Shown here piece after piece: positions 21,122-32,246 of a DNA stretch of 64,000 nt. Position numbers and translations under genes: made by a program. Origin of the DNA: Heyndrickxia acidiproducens DSM 23148 (GTDB taxonomy: Bacteria > Bacillota > Bacilli > Bacillales > Bacillaceae_C); contig NZ_KB893982.1 in NCBI RefSeq assembly GCF_000374345.1, positions 1 to 64,000 of the forward strand, read 5' to 3'. The notes below the pieces were generated by a model. It ran no database searches. It was not told the DNA's origin and saw only the letters and a program-made list of their open reading frames with translations. Each line of letters opens with the position of its first letter. The stretch's first letter is position 1.

Positions 21122-22474
21122 ATGAAAAGAAATGAGACTTTATTTATCGGCTTTATGCTTTTTTCCATGTTTTTCGGTGCCGGGAATTTAATTTTTCCTC
21201 CACTGCTCGGTGTCCAGTCCGGAACATCCTATTGGCTTGCGATGGCTGGATTTATTGTTACCGGGGTTGGGCTGCCTGTTTTGGTAATTGCAGCGGTTTC
21301 AGTAGTTGACGGCGGCATCCAGGCGATCGGCAACCGGGTCCATCCGCTTTTCAGTACGATTTTTACCGTGATCGTTTATTTATGTATCGGGCCGTTTCTC
21401 GCAATCCCGCGGAATGCAAATGTCGCCTACGAGATGGGCGTGCGGCCGTTCCTTTCCGGCTCTGCCCGGCATTCATCTTTATCCTTACTGCTTTTTAGTT
21501 TCGTATTTTTCCTGCTGGTTTACCTCGTCAGCTTAAATCCGGATAAAATGTCAAAATACCTCGGCCGTTGGATCACGCCGGTGCTGCTGGCCGCGATGGT
21601 AATTTTATGCGCAGTCGGTTTCTTCAGGCTGATGGGCCGCCCATTCCAGGCTCCGTCGGCAGGTTATCAATCCGTTCCGTTCTTTAAAGGGTTTATTAAT
21701 GGCTATTCAACAATGGACGCACTTGCATCATTGGCGTTTGGAATCGTGATTTTAACGGCAGTGAAACACCGCGGTGTACATGATAAGAAACAATTAACCG
21801 CCTATACATTAAAAGCGGGGCTGATTGCCGGCTTGATTCTCGCGCTGGTATATCTGGCACTTGGATTTATCGGTGCAAAAATGGCATCTGCCGGCACTTT
21901 CCAAAACGGCACCGATATTCTGACAGCAATGTCGGCACTTCTTTTCGGAGAGGCCGGTAAAGCATTGCTCGGATTCATCTTTATGCTGGCATGTTTTACA
22001 ACTGTTGTTGGTTTAACCACTGCATGCGGGCAATATTTTTCAGAATTAATGCCGCGTTTCAGCTACCATCAGATTGTCATTGCAGTATCATTGGTTGGTT
22101 TTACACTTTCCAATCTTGGGTTAAACTTTATTTTAAAGTTCTCTGTACCATTTTTAGAGATGGCCTATCCGGTAACGATCGTCCTGGTCGTTCTGACGTT
22201 TTTCCATCATCTTTTCAACGGTTCCAAAAAAGTGTATGCCTGCACATTGTTATTTGCCGGTGTATTTGCAGTCATTGAAGGGCTTGAAGGCTTTGGCGTC
22301 CCACTAGGCTACGTTCAAACCTTCGCGCAAAGTTTGCCGCTTGCTTCAGCAGGCCTTGAATGGGTTGTACCTGCACTTTTCGGCGCTGCTGTAGGCATCG
22401 CGTTAAGCAAATGGGGCCCGCACACCGAACCACAGCCGGCTGTGAATCCCAAAGTAACCAACGATAGCCTGTAA
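21122..22474 (+). CDS. brnQ: Branched-chain amino acid transporter, LIVCS family
   Basis: This 450-residue permease takes up Leu, Ile and Val with sodium or protons. It begins with the family hallmark (LFIGFMLFSMFFGAGNLIFPP) and shows about twelve hydrophobic helices over its length. AAAGGAG lies eight bases before the ATG. It is single, controlled by the Ile T-box, and followed by a strong terminator. The short polar tail after the last helix is unremarkable. Confidence 0.95.
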   Translation: MKRNETLFIGFMLFSMFFGAGNLIFPPLLGVQSGTSYWLAMAGFIVTGVGLPVLVIAAVSVVDGGIQAIGNRVHPLFSTIFTVIVYLCIGPFLAIPRNANVAYEMGVRPFLSGSARHSSLSLLLFSFVFFLLVYLVSLNPDKMSKYLGRWITPVLLAAMVILCAVGFFRLMGRPFQAPSAGYQSVPFFKGFINGYSTMDALASLAFGIVILTAVKHRGVHDKKQLTAYTLKAGLIAGLILALVYLALGFIGAKMASAGTFQNGTDILTAMSALLFGEAGKALLGFIFMLACFTTVVGLTTACGQYFSELMPRFSYHQIVIAVSLVGFTLSNLGLNFILKFSVPFLEMAYPVTIVLVVLTFFHHLFNGSKKVYACTLLFAGVFAVIEGLEGFGVPLGYVQTFAQSLPLASAGLEWVVPALFGAAVGIALSKWGPHTEPQPAVNPKVTNDSL

Positions 22475-22503
22475 CTTTTCATAATCCGTCTTGCCCATAT
22501 ATC

Positions 22504-22533
22504 AAAAAATCCCGGCTAATGCCGGGATTTTTT
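22504..22533. terminator. Terminator after brnQ
   Basis: AAAAAATCCCGGC and GCCGGGATTTTTT form a strong hairpin with a four-base loop, usable in both directions. Confidence 0.9.
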
Positions 22534-22614
22534 CATTTTGACGGGTTTCTTCTATAATATTGTACCGGGATACAGGTTTTGAACTTCAAGCTTCCTTTTG
22601 GCCGGATTCGTACT

Positions 22615-23472
22615 TTAACAGAGATGGGGGTCCTGTTTATTTTCATCCATTTTAATATAATCCCTTAACGCCTGCTGCAATGTACCTTTTGTTTCGGCCT
22701 TGTTTTCAAAAGACAAGCCCTTTAAGACCAGTTCCCGGACAATTTGCGGACGCAGCCCTGTAATCACGACACGGCAGCCCATCATCGCGTTTCCGTCAAT
22801 GATTTTAAAAATATGTTCAATCACATCCATATCCATCTCTGCAATTCCTGAAAAGTCCATGATTAAGGTTTGGATATGCATTCTTCCTACTCCAAGCAGT
22901 ACTTTTTCTTCAATTATATTAGACCGGAAAGAATCGATAGACCCGATCAAAGGTAAGATAGAGACAGACGGTGTAATCGGAATAATCGGTACCGAAAGAT
23001 TTTCCACCAGCCGCTTTTGCGTATCAATCAATTTATCCTTATAGGTGGAATAGCAAATAAAAAATTGGTTTAAAAACTGGTCAATTTTATCGTTGACCCT
23101 TTTCTCCATGTCGAAGAAATAATCCTGATCAACTTCTGTCTGCGTTTGTTTACCATAGTCTTTTAAGTATACCCATAATGTCCTGCGGATAGCCTGGACC
23201 CACTCCAATTTAAACGCCAGCGTCAAAGAATGGGTTGCCCAGGCAATTCCCTCCTGATTTGCAAAATCAATGAGTTCTTTTTCCCGCTGTTCCACGACAT
23301 ATAAGACCAGCTTATGGGCATTATTCAACAGATCAATATTGCCGATCTTCAGAATTTCATCAATCTTATCCCGTACATTTACCGCTTCATTCAATAATTT
23401 CTCTTCAAACTCATCCCGATGTTCCAATAAAAATGCCTTAATTTCTTCCTTTTCATCTGTGATTGATCTCAT
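22615..23472 (-). CDS. RsbR-family STAS protein
   Basis: This 285-residue protein has an N-terminal, helix-rich sensor region (about 1-150), like the non-heme globin domains of RsbR paralogues, and a C-terminal STAS domain with MDFSGIAEMD and VVITGLRPQIVREL. Such proteins join the stressosome and tune sigma-B or related signalling. The residue matching the regulatory threonine that normally follows the conserved Asp reads methionine here (EMDM), while the second threonine (ITGLRP) is kept. No RsbS/RsbT partners are adjacent. ATG 23472 follows GAGGTG; an upstream ATG overlaps that site. Confidence 0.82.
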   Translation of the reverse strand: MRSITDEKEEIKAFLLEHRDEFEEKLLNEAVNVRDKIDEILKIGNIDLLNNAHKLVLYVVEQREKELIDFANQEGIAWATHSLTLAFKLEWVQAIRRTLWVYLKDYGKQTQTEVDQDYFFDMEKRVNDKIDQFLNQFFICYSTYKDKLIDTQKRLVENLSVPIIPITPSVSILPLIGSIDSFRSNIIEEKVLLGVGRMHIQTLIMDFSGIAEMDMDVIEHIFKIIDGNAMMGCRVVITGLRPQIVRELVLKGLSFENKAETKGTLQQALRDYIKMDENKQDPHLC

Positions 23473-23979
23473 TTCTGCGCACCTCATCCATCTAATTTAT
23501 AAAGAGGCCTGTTCTCCCCCAGGCTGATAGTAAAGTTCCTTATTCCTTTAGCGTACAATTCTGCATCCCTTTTTGTCAGCAAAGCTGCCTATAACCGCTC
23601 TCTATTTTAAAAGAATACCATTCTTATACCCAGCCGGCCATCCCCGTAAACGTATATTTTGGATCTAATTTCCTATGCCATTTGGGATTTTCCACCAATT
23701 TTCGCAGGTAAAATTCTCTATACCCGGCAATGATATAAAAAATAATGTTCCTTGCAGCGGCTCTGTTTTCCAGATAAAATACATGAAGAAGTTTTTTATG
23801 AAACTTTCGCCTTTACTTCCCGTATAATGGTAAGGACCGCAGAAGCTGCAGGAAAAAACAGAAAAAAAACAGATAATGGATCTACAGGGCAAGCCTGCCG
23901 ATCAACAAAAATCCTTATGGCTTAAAGCGCAGGGGTTATGCGATATTGACAAAAAAACGGTATAAAGGAGCATATGAAC

Positions 23980-24270
23980 ATGGCGTCACTAACACGAATA
24001 TACAAAATACTGTTAGGCTTAACAGAATTATTTTTTGGCATTCCATTTTTGGGCGGAATCATTATCTTTTCAAATCTTTGGGCTCCTTTAGGCGGATTAT
24101 TTCTGCTCCACCTTGTCGGGCTGGTGCTCGCCATTGTGGGCGGAAAAGCGAAGTGGGGGCATGTATTCGGGATGGCCGGCAATGTACTGGCGATCATCCC
24201 GGGTGTCGGTATGATTCTGCACATTTTAATCGGGATCGTTATTTTTGCCCAAGGGCTGCGAAACACGTAA
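23980..24270 (+). CDS. Small membrane protein, four-helix
   Basis: This 96-residue, very hydrophobic protein has three or four membrane helices (about 5-28, 30-52 and 58-92) and almost no polar loops. ATG 23980 is nine bases after AAAGGAG; the ATG two codons before is too close to it. I do not recognise a function. It is monocistronic and ends in a strong terminator. The preceding 23473-23979 shows no supported gene, only a TATAAT-like element near 23832. Confidence 0.7.
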   Translation: MASLTRIYKILLGLTELFFGIPFLGGIIIFSNLWAPLGGLFLLHLVGLVLAIVGGKAKWGHVFGMAGNVLAIIPGVGMILHILIGIVIFAQGLRNT

Positions 24271-24312
24271 AAAGTAAAGAGGCCGCATATCGAAGCGGCC
24301 TCCTTACTTTTT
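24268..24312. terminator. Bidirectional terminator
   Basis: AAAAAGTAAAGAGGCCGC pairs with GCGGCCTCCTTACTTTTT around a short loop, between the small membrane protein and the convergent 417-residue gene. Confidence 0.88.
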
Positions 24313-24393
24313 ACAAAAATCTCCCCGATGTCTATGGAAATCCTTGATCATTTTTCATCCTTGGAAATTCATTCCAAAAGGCCTGCTTCAACC

Positions 24394-25647
24394 TTATTGT
24401 TCTATTTCAGCCGATTGAGGAAAACTTGCGCAGATCTTTTTCCACGCTCTTTTTGTATCCAAAAATTCCCGATAATGTTTTTCAACTTGCTTATGATACT
24501 GTTCAAATGCGGCAAGTACGTTCATGAAATCGTCCCGCCCAAAATAATGGCAAACTTTTGGCAGCGCATCAGCCAGCTGCCGCCGGGTTTCCCTGATCTT
24601 CGTTTCGTATTGCTCATGCTGTGTAATATACAAATAAAGCGGCTTATAGCGGATCCATCCCATGCATGCTTTGTAAAAACGTTCGATCACTTTTTTTGTA
24701 TCCGCTTTAATATAGTTTAAATTTGTCGGCAGTACACCTGACAGAAGATGCTGGTAAATCCCGAATCCGTCGTGAAATGTATATACGGGAACACGAAGCA
24801 CTCTGCGGCCGCTGAGGCATGTGCCTAAAAAAGTATCCTCACCGCGCGCATTCGGCGGATTGTAAAACGGAAATACACGGCTTGGGTCTGTTAAGTTCAA
24901 TGTTAAATTCGATCCGGTAATAAATTTCGCCCTGTTTTCTTCTTTTATTTCCTCAACCTGTTCACTGACCAGCACGCCCGTATCTGCATAGGTCACCCCG
25001 CCATTTGCCATGACTGCCTTTATCGTCTCCCAGTTCACAATATCATTGCTGAGCGCTTGAATCAATTCTTTAAAATCGGCTTCCTTTAGCGTCTCATTAA
25101 AAGCAATATAAGGAATTGGGGAGATGTAGCCGCAATGAAAGCCATTGGTGATATCCGCTTCCCTGATATGCCTCAAGTGGGCACGCAACACCTGCTGGCC
25201 GCCCCAGATGGCATACGACCGCGTTTTCGTAACCGCAACCGGATACTCATCATCATCGAGAAACATTAAATAATCGATCCCCTTTTTCATCGCCTTATAC
25301 ATGATGATGTTCCGTTTCGCCGCGTATCCGTTTCCAAACAACAGCTGCGCCTCCTGTTCATCAATGATGCCGCGTGCCGTCATTGAACTGATTTCCTGAT
25401 CTGTCTCCTTTTCCCCTATAAAGCAAGTACTGTCAAGATCCTCCATTAACTCCGGATCAATACGCAGGAAATCTTCCGGTTCAGCATCCTCATAACTTAG
25501 ATCGTAGGCAACAAAAAGATGCAAGCGGATACGCTCGCTATCCGTTAATTCGGATTCCTTTAAATTATACATATAGGTTTTCAGGACCGCTTTAAAACTT
25601 TTTCTTCCAGTCACAAAACCAATTCCAACATTGATTTCATTTTTCAT
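24394..25647 (-). CDS. Putative glycosyltransferase-like protein (GT-A fold guess)
   Basis: This 417-residue soluble protein shows GIGFVTGRKSFKAVLKTY at the start, then YLMFLDDDEYP near residue 130. That resembles the metal-binding DxD of GT-A glycosyltransferases; ITGSNLTLN and ARGEDTFLGTCL occur in the positions where such enzymes bind acceptors. No membrane helix is present. Nothing nearby belongs to a polysaccharide cluster, and the substrate is unknown. The upstream ribosome site is weak (AATAGGG). The family assignment is tentative. Confidence 0.55.
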   Translation of the reverse strand: MKNEINVGIGFVTGRKSFKAVLKTYMYNLKESELTDSERIRLHLFVAYDLSYEDAEPEDFLRIDPELMEDLDSTCFIGEKETDQEISSMTARGIIDEQEAQLLFGNGYAAKRNIIMYKAMKKGIDYLMFLDDDEYPVAVTKTRSYAIWGGQQVLRAHLRHIREADITNGFHCGYISPIPYIAFNETLKEADFKELIQALSNDIVNWETIKAVMANGGVTYADTGVLVSEQVEEIKEENRAKFITGSNLTLNLTDPSRVFPFYNPPNARGEDTFLGTCLSGRRVLRVPVYTFHDGFGIYQHLLSGVLPTNLNYIKADTKKVIERFYKACMGWIRYKPLYLYITQHEQYETKIRETRRQLADALPKVCHYFGRDDFMNVLAAFEQYHKQVEKHYREFLDTKRAWKKICASFPQSAEIEQ

Positions 25648-25824
25648 TACCCTATTCCACTCCAGTTTCGTAAGCTTCCCCTTTTTTTTTACCCTGAAGA
25701 AGCAAATGTAAACAAAAATGACATTTTCGGAAAACAGCTCATATTTATTTCATTCCCCGGGAAAAATTGAGCTAGTACAAACCCGTTCAAAATCCCCGGC
25801 GTTTAAGCAGCTCAAAAAAGGTGA

Positions 25825-27108
<1,284 letters not shown>

Positions 27109-27213
27109 AAAAGTTGAGATGGAAAACTTACGGCCCGTTAAGTGGGATGAAAAGCCCCTTGCGACCGGTTACGGCGTGTGAAAAAGACACTGTCATAAAA
27201 AGGAAACCTTAAC

Positions 27214-27247
27214 GAAAAACTCCTGCCGGTTCAGGCAGGAGTTTTTC
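27214..27247. terminator. Terminator after cypC
   Basis: AAAAACTCCTGCC and GGCAGGAGTTTTT form a clean hairpin. Between cypC and this, only a short duplicated ATAAAAAGGAAACC is notable. Confidence 0.85.
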
Positions 27248-27318
27248 ATATCCGCCACAGGCTCATCCCATTCAAACAATGGAGATCCGGACGGTGCAAG
27301 TTTGGGGTCTGTGCTGAA

Positions 27319-27960
27319 TTAATCGTCGCTTCCCCAGATACCGAGGATTTGCAAAATATACGTAAACAGATTAAGAAAATCAAGATACAGGCTAAGTGCC
27401 AAAAGCGGGATGATCTCTTCTGAAATGCCGTGATGTTTCATCATATTAAAGTCATACATCGTATACAATGAAAAAACGATGGCCCCAATGAAAGAGAATG
27501 CAAGCAGGCCTGTTGAAGTCAGCGGGCTGAAAATGCTAAATATCCCGATAAAAATCAGCGCCAGCAGCGCAACCAATAAGGCGGTGCTTAAAAATGATAA
27601 GTCTTTTTTTGTTACGGCACCAATCGTTCCCATGACGGCAAAAATGCCAAAGGTTGAACCGAATGCCAGCAGGACTACTTCCGCCCCGGCTGCCGATGCA
27701 TAATAAGAAACGATCGGGTAAGTTGTAATTCCGGAAATAAACGTAAACGCATAAACAAATAAGTAGCCGACGCTTTTACGCCTTCTCAGCCAGAATGCTG
27801 CGATAATCATGACCACTTCCGCCACCATCAGCGGCATCATCAAAGCTGGCGGCACAAGCCTTCCCGTATACAGGCCTGCCGTAGCAAACAAAAGCGAAAC
27901 GGCGAATACCGCAAGCACTTTTTGAAACATCGACCTTTGCCTGGATTGTATAGCCTCCAT
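27319..27960 (-). CDS. Bax inhibitor-1 (BI-1) family membrane protein
   Basis: This 213-residue, seven-helix protein is similar to B. subtilis YetJ, a pH-sensitive calcium leak channel. The C-terminal aspartates that form the pH switch in that family are present (YDFNMM and YLDFLNLF). It sits alone, with GAGGAGGG upstream of the start. Function beyond the family assignment is inference. Confidence 0.85.
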   Translation of the reverse strand: MEAIQSRQRSMFQKVLAVFAVSLLFATAGLYTGRLVPPALMMPLMVAEVVMIIAAFWLRRRKSVGYLFVYAFTFISGITTYPIVSYYASAAGAEVVLLAFGSTFGIFAVMGTIGAVTKKDLSFLSTALLVALLALIFIGIFSIFSPLTSTGLLAFSFIGAIVFSLYTMYDFNMMKHHGISEEIIPLLALSLYLDFLNLFTYILQILGIWGSDD

Positions 27961-28118
27961 AAAAAGAATCCCTCCTCGTATTGTTAATATTATTATATTT
28001 GTAATCAGTTGTTTATTTCAATGTTTTGTACTTATTTTTTGTTTCCAGGCTGTAAAAATTTATTTGTAAAAATCTGGATCATCCATTTATTAGGGATAAA
28101 GCGGGGGGCATGAACATG

Positions 28119-28157
28119 GAAAACCCGCCCGTGGAGAATGCTTTCGGGCGGGTTTTC
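28119..28157 (-). terminator. Terminator after the OFA permease
   Basis: AAAACCCGCCCG and CGGGCGGGTTTT form a hairpin just past the leftward permease gene. Confidence 0.85.
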
Positions 28158-28173
28158 TGCTCCATGCCATGCA

Positions 28174-29421
28174 TTAATTTGAATGGGCTCCGATACGCCG
28201 GACAGTTTTGCGATATGTTGCGTTTTCCGGCTGCACCGCTTTATCAGCCGGAGATTTGATGATAAGTGTGAGCAGAAAGGAGATCAGGCATAATATCATG
28301 ATGGCGTTGAATGTTGGCATAAATCCACCTAAAACAGAGGCAATGACGGATCCTGATAATGCGCCGATACCAAAGCCCTGGTAGATGACCGCGTAGTTTC
28401 TGCTTTGGTTTTTTAATCCAAAGTAGTCTGCGACAATTGCCGGAAACACGGTGACATTTCCGCCAAAGCAGAAGGCAATCGCTGCGACACAGATGAAGAA
28501 TAAAGCATAGTTCAGTTGAACATAACTTAATATGGAAACAGCTATTGCAGTTACGAGCAAGGTGCCGGATACAACCCGCATCCGCCCGACATGGTCAGAC
28601 AAACTGCCAAGGATAATCCTTCCGATTGTATTGAAGATCGCAATTAATGCCACTGCATTGCCTGCGGTCGCCATATCCAGGCCAACAAGATGTGTCCCAA
28701 TATCTTTTGCCAGGCCAATTAAATATAAACCGCTCATGCAGGCTGTAAAGAAAATCACGAATAAGAGCCAGGATTGCCGTGTTTTCAGCATTTCTTTCAC
28801 AGAGAAATCTTTTCCCTTCCCCATTTCAGCGTTTCGCGAACCGGCTTCTGTTTCGATTGCGGCTTCTTTTACAAGGAAAGCCCCTCCCGCAATCATCACA
28901 ATTGCGATTAATCCCCAGCAGATAAAGGCTTGTGTAACCCCTAAATTTTCGAGAACCGCACTGTTAACAAACTTGAAAACCAGGCTTCCTGTACCATATG
29001 CACCAACAGAAATTCCTGACATCAACCCTTTTTTCTCCGGAAACCATTTCATGATATTGGACAATGAAGTGATATATGCCGTCCCGTCCGCATAACCGAC
29101 AACCAACCCGGCGAGAAGGTACAACATCCATAATGACGGGGCCATTGAACTCAGGATTAACCCGCCGCCCAGCAGCAGCCCTGAAAAAACAATTAAACGG
29201 CGCAGCCCCCATTTTTCCTGAAGCTTTGCAGCGAATAAAGTGGAAACCGCAAGCGCCAAGCTTAAAATCGAAAACGTAGTGGATACCGCGCTCAATTGCC
29301 AGCCAAACTTATCCACAAGCGGCTGATTAAATAAGCTCCATGTATAAACCGTTCCAAGACCCATCTGCACAATGATTGTACCCAGGACGATCAAACTGCG
29401 GTTTGCTTTTCTTTCCTTCAT
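28174..29421 (-). CDS. OFA-family major facilitator (oxalate/formate antiporter-like)
   Basis: This 415-residue, twelve-helix carrier has the family signature GTVYTWSLFNQPL near the N-terminus and GLLLGGGLILSS afterwards. It is closest in type to E. coli YhjX, whose gene is switched on by the pyruvate-responsive YpdA/YpdB system. Here a LytS/LytT pair of the same class lies immediately upstream on the same strand, so a small carboxylate such as pyruvate is the likeliest signal or substrate (inference). The start has AAAGGAGGAG upstream. Confidence 0.88.
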   Translation of the reverse strand: MKERKANRSLIVLGTIIVQMGLGTVYTWSLFNQPLVDKFGWQLSAVSTTFSILSLALAVSTLFAAKLQEKWGLRRLIVFSGLLLGGGLILSSMAPSLWMLYLLAGLVVGYADGTAYITSLSNIMKWFPEKKGLMSGISVGAYGTGSLVFKFVNSAVLENLGVTQAFICWGLIAIVMIAGGAFLVKEAAIETEAGSRNAEMGKGKDFSVKEMLKTRQSWLLFVIFFTACMSGLYLIGLAKDIGTHLVGLDMATAGNAVALIAIFNTIGRIILGSLSDHVGRMRVVSGTLLVTAIAVSILSYVQLNYALFFICVAAIAFCFGGNVTVFPAIVADYFGLKNQSRNYAVIYQGFGIGALSGSVIASVLGGFMPTFNAIMILCLISFLLTLIIKSPADKAVQPENATYRKTVRRIGAHSN

Positions 29422-29463
29422 GCCCTCTCCTCCTTTTTCTCACGTTCCTTTTCTACAGTGAAA

Positions 29464-29508
29464 AGTATAGTACGAAAATAAAGAGAGAAACCATTTCAGG
29501 AATGAAAT
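29464..29508 (-). promoter_or_regulatory. Putative LytT-dependent promoter of the OFA gene
   Basis: A -10 element TATACT (29469 to 29464) has no recognisable -35. Instead an inverted repeat ATTTCATTCCTGAAAT (29508 to 29493) is centred about 43 bases upstream of the predicted start. Its half GCGATTTCAT resembles the YpdB half-site GGCATTTCAT that I recall from E. coli. Binding by the LytT next door is inference. Confidence 0.4.
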
Positions 29509-29609
29509 CGCTTTAAATAGGCATAAGCGGTTAAGAGAAACGCATAGATGACCCATTTGGAAGGGGCATAAAGCAGGCGGTGGAAAGGAAACAGCGGAAG
29601 CCTGGACAA
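29496..29609 (-). CDS. Possible 37-residue membrane peptide between lytT and OFA gene
   Basis: A TTG-initiated frame reads SRLPLFPFHRLLYAPSKW and then one hydrophobic helix (VIYAFLLTAYAYL) with a basic tail. GGGATGG is a poor ribosome site. It lies between lytT and its presumed target permease, the place where small partner subunits of MFS carriers sometimes occur, but I see no proven family match. Confidence 0.3.
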   Translation of the reverse strand: MSRLPLFPFHRLLYAPSKWVIYAFLLTAYAYLKRFHS

Positions 29610-29631
29610 TCCATCCCATTCAGGCTTTCGT

Positions 29632-30381
29632 TTACAAATGCATCAGCTGTTTAAATGCCTTCATGTTTCTTCTGCTTACTGGAACTTCCGCGTTCAAACC
29701 GCTCAACCGCAGCAAATAAGTTTGATTGAACCAGGGCACAATTTCACGGATCTTTGTCAGGTTTACAATATAGGACCGATGGCAGCGATAAAACAAATCC
29801 GGCGGCAGATGCGTCTGGAATTCAGAAATGTTCATCGGCATCACATATGTTTCCTCGCGCGTGTAGACGATCGTGGTTTTTTCCCGTGCCTCGCAATAAA
29901 AAATATCATTGGCATCGGTCACAATAATCTTTTCGTCTTTCCGTAAATTGACCCGTTTTGTCCCGGGTGAATTTTCTTTTTCTAACGGAGAAGCGGTCTC
30001 TTCACGGCTATTCCTATCTCTTTGATAAGCGGCCTCCAATCTTTTTAGTGTAGCGGCCAGCCTTTTTTCATCGTAAGGTTTCAAAATATAATCGAAAGCT
30101 TCCAGTTCAAATGCCTGGACAGCATGCTCCTTATAAGCCGTTGTAAAGATGATATAAGGTTTATGTGCAAACTTGCTGATATTGCCCGCCAAAAGCATAC
30201 CGTCAAGAGAAGGAATATTAATATCGAGAAATATGACATCTGTTTCATTTTCCTGCAAAAATTTTAATACGTCCAAGCCATCTTCAAAGCAGTCTGTAAC
30301 CTCAATATTGCTGTAAGTTTCGATCAAATATTCCAGTTCCTCACGTGCCGGTATTTCGTCCTCTACTATAATTGCCTTCAT
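29632..30381 (-). CDS. LytTR-type response regulator
   Basis: This response regulator of about 249 residues has a receiver domain (phospho-Asp in [11 protein letters not shown] at about residue 52, switch Thr in [10 protein letters not shown] and Lys in [11 protein letters not shown]) joined to a LytTR DNA-binding domain ([12 protein letters not shown]). ATG 30381 follows AAAGGTGAG; a GTG two codons earlier is possible. It overlaps the histidine kinase gene by about 41 bases. The orthologous B. subtilis LytT activates the pftAB pyruvate carrier; here the adjacent OFA gene is the obvious target. Confidence 0.92.
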   Translation of the reverse strand: MKAIIVEDEIPAREELEYLIETYSNIEVTDCFEDGLDVLKFLQENETDVIFLDINIPSLDGMLLAGNISKFAHKPYIIFTTAYKEHAVQAFELEAFDYILKPYDEKRLAATLKRLEAAYQRDRNSREETASPLEKENSPGTKRVNLRKDEKIIVTDANDIFYCEAREKTTIVYTREETYVMPMNISEFQTHLPPDLFYRCHRSYIVNLTKIREIVPWFNQTYLLRLSGLNAEVPVSRRNMKAFKQLMHL

Positions 30382-32056
30382 GTTCACTCACCTTTGGAAT
30401 CTCAAAATATACTTCCGTCCCGGGCTCAAGCCTTTTAATTACCAAGCCTTTTCCATAAATCAGCTTGACACGCCGGTAAACATTGTACAGGCCAATCTGC
30501 GTGACCGGCGCATTATCCTGGTACACATGCTCAATCACTTCTTCCGGAATGCCTGCTCCTGTATCTTTTACACTGATACGGACCCTGTCCCCGATATCTT
30601 TGACAGCAATCGTCACGACTCCGGGCCCCTTTATTTTCAGAACGCCATGATTAATGGCATTTTCGACAAGCGGCTGGATCATCAGGCTTGGAATACGGAC
30701 GGCTACTTCGTCAATCTCATATTCTACCTGAAGGCGGCTGCCGAATCTTGCTTTTTCAATTTCAATATAATCACGAACTTGCTGCAACTCTTTATGGATA
30801 TCGATAAATTCATCGTTCAGTTCAAGATTATAGCGCATGAATCCGGATAAATTCATGATCAGCTGCCTTGCTTTCCCTGGATTCCTGCGCGTTGTGGAGG
30901 CAATCGCATTCAGAGAGTTAAACAAAAAATGCGGATTGATCTTCGTCTGCAGGGCTTTCCATTCCGCCTTATTTGCCTCTTCCTTAATTTCTTCGATATG
31001 CGACACTTCCATTAAAGTTGAGATAATTTGAGCAAGCCCGATTGCCATTGTCTGCAAAGAATACGTAATCTTATTGGCTTTCCGGTAATAGATTTTCAGC
31101 GCGCCTGTTACCTCATCCCGTTCTTTCAGGGGAATAATCAACAAGCATTGGATTTGCGGGGTCTGTTGGTCCTGAATATGATTGCGGATTGTAATTTCCC
31201 CGCTTCTGATTGCAGACTTTGTCAAATCACTGATAATCTCATGGCCGATTTGGTACCGTTCTTCCCCAAAACCGACATAGGCAAGGATTTTTTTTGTATC
31301 GGTGATCGCGACCGCATCGGCTTTTATATCCTCTTTGATAATCGTACAGATTGTTTTCAGCGATTCGGTCGTGATCGAGCGAAAATAGGGCAATGTTTTG
31401 TTGGCAATATCAAGTGCCAGTTTTGCCTGCTTAGCTGCAACAAACTCCTTCTCATTCTCAACACTTTTAATGAGAAGAACAATGAAGCCAATATTGACTT
31501 CTCCAAGAATCATTGGAAAAGCAATCTTTGAGACAATTTCCTGGCCGATTGAAAACGGATGGGAAAAAGCCAGAATCAATAGCATCGTCAATACTTCACA
31601 AAACATTCCGGCGCCAATACCGACAAACCAACGCCAAGAGTCCTTTACTTTCCTGCTGATCAGGCCCGAAATAATCCCGGCGACAACACTGCTGATCAGG
31701 CACGGAAAGGATGTAATACCGCCAATATCAATGAGGTAACGGTGCAGGCCCGAGATCACTCCCGTCGTAATGCCAACCCAGGGGCCAAACAAAATCCCGC
31801 CCGAAACAATTGCAATGATCCGAACGTTGACAATCGAGCCGTCTACTTTTATCCCGGAATAAGTGCCAAAAATGGCAAAGCTGCAAAAAACGGTTGTGAT
31901 AAAACATAATTCAAATACAGACGGCCGTTCTTTCTGAAAAATTTCCTTGAAGCGCGGAATTCTTGTGATGAAAAATAAACAGGTAAATAGCAGTGCAGCC
32001 CTTTCAAACAATTGGAGCAATATTTGAAGTGATGTTTCCACATCCGGGACCCCCAT
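30341..32056 (-). CDS. LytS-type sensor histidine kinase
   Basis: Up to 571 residues. The N-terminal 5TM-LYT membrane sensor (about 10-210) is followed by a GAF-like domain (about 225-350). A His_kinase domain follows, with the phospho-accepting histidine in [16 protein letters not shown], and then an HATPase domain with [10 protein letters not shown] and GAGIPEEV. The start is uncertain: ATG 32056 has no ribosome site, while GTG 32041 lies after GGGGG. In related LytS and YpdA proteins the sensor responds to pyruvate or membrane potential. Confidence 0.92.
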   Translation of the reverse strand: MGVPDVETSLQILLQLFERAALLFTCLFFITRIPRFKEIFQKERPSVFELCFITTVFCSFAIFGTYSGIKVDGSIVNVRIIAIVSGGILFGPWVGITTGVISGLHRYLIDIGGITSFPCLISSVVAGIISGLISRKVKDSWRWFVGIGAGMFCEVLTMLLILAFSHPFSIGQEIVSKIAFPMILGEVNIGFIVLLIKSVENEKEFVAAKQAKLALDIANKTLPYFRSITTESLKTICTIIKEDIKADAVAITDTKKILAYVGFGEERYQIGHEIISDLTKSAIRSGEITIRNHIQDQQTPQIQCLLIIPLKERDEVTGALKIYYRKANKITYSLQTMAIGLAQIISTLMEVSHIEEIKEEANKAEWKALQTKINPHFLFNSLNAIASTTRRNPGKARQLIMNLSGFMRYNLELNDEFIDIHKELQQVRDYIEIEKARFGSRLQVEYEIDEVAVRIPSLMIQPLVENAINHGVLKIKGPGVVTIAVKDIGDRVRISVKDTGAGIPEEVIEHVYQDNAPVTQIGLYNVYRRVKLIYGKGLVIKRLEPGTEVYFEIPKVSEHEGNYSRGRNTGT

Positions 32057-32246
32057 TTTTTACGAGTCTGGTTCAGTATCGCCTTTCATTTCTAATTTTA
32101 TCATAATCTATCAGCTGAAAATTACAATCCAGAGCCCCGAAAATTATGCTTTTATGCAAGTTTTACCATTTAAGGGCTGATATGCCTTTCCAACCCGCCA
32201 TTCCAATCATATTTTATCGTAAAGATTGGAAAAGGGGTGCAGTTAG

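Noticed and set aside
23665-23892. 75-codon minus-strand frame
   Set aside because: No ribosome site, cysteine/phenylalanine-rich random composition, no family match.
24394-25647. Part of a polysaccharide gene cluster
   Set aside because: The protein has only a DDD motif suggesting a glycosyltransferase, and no neighbour belongs to such a cluster.
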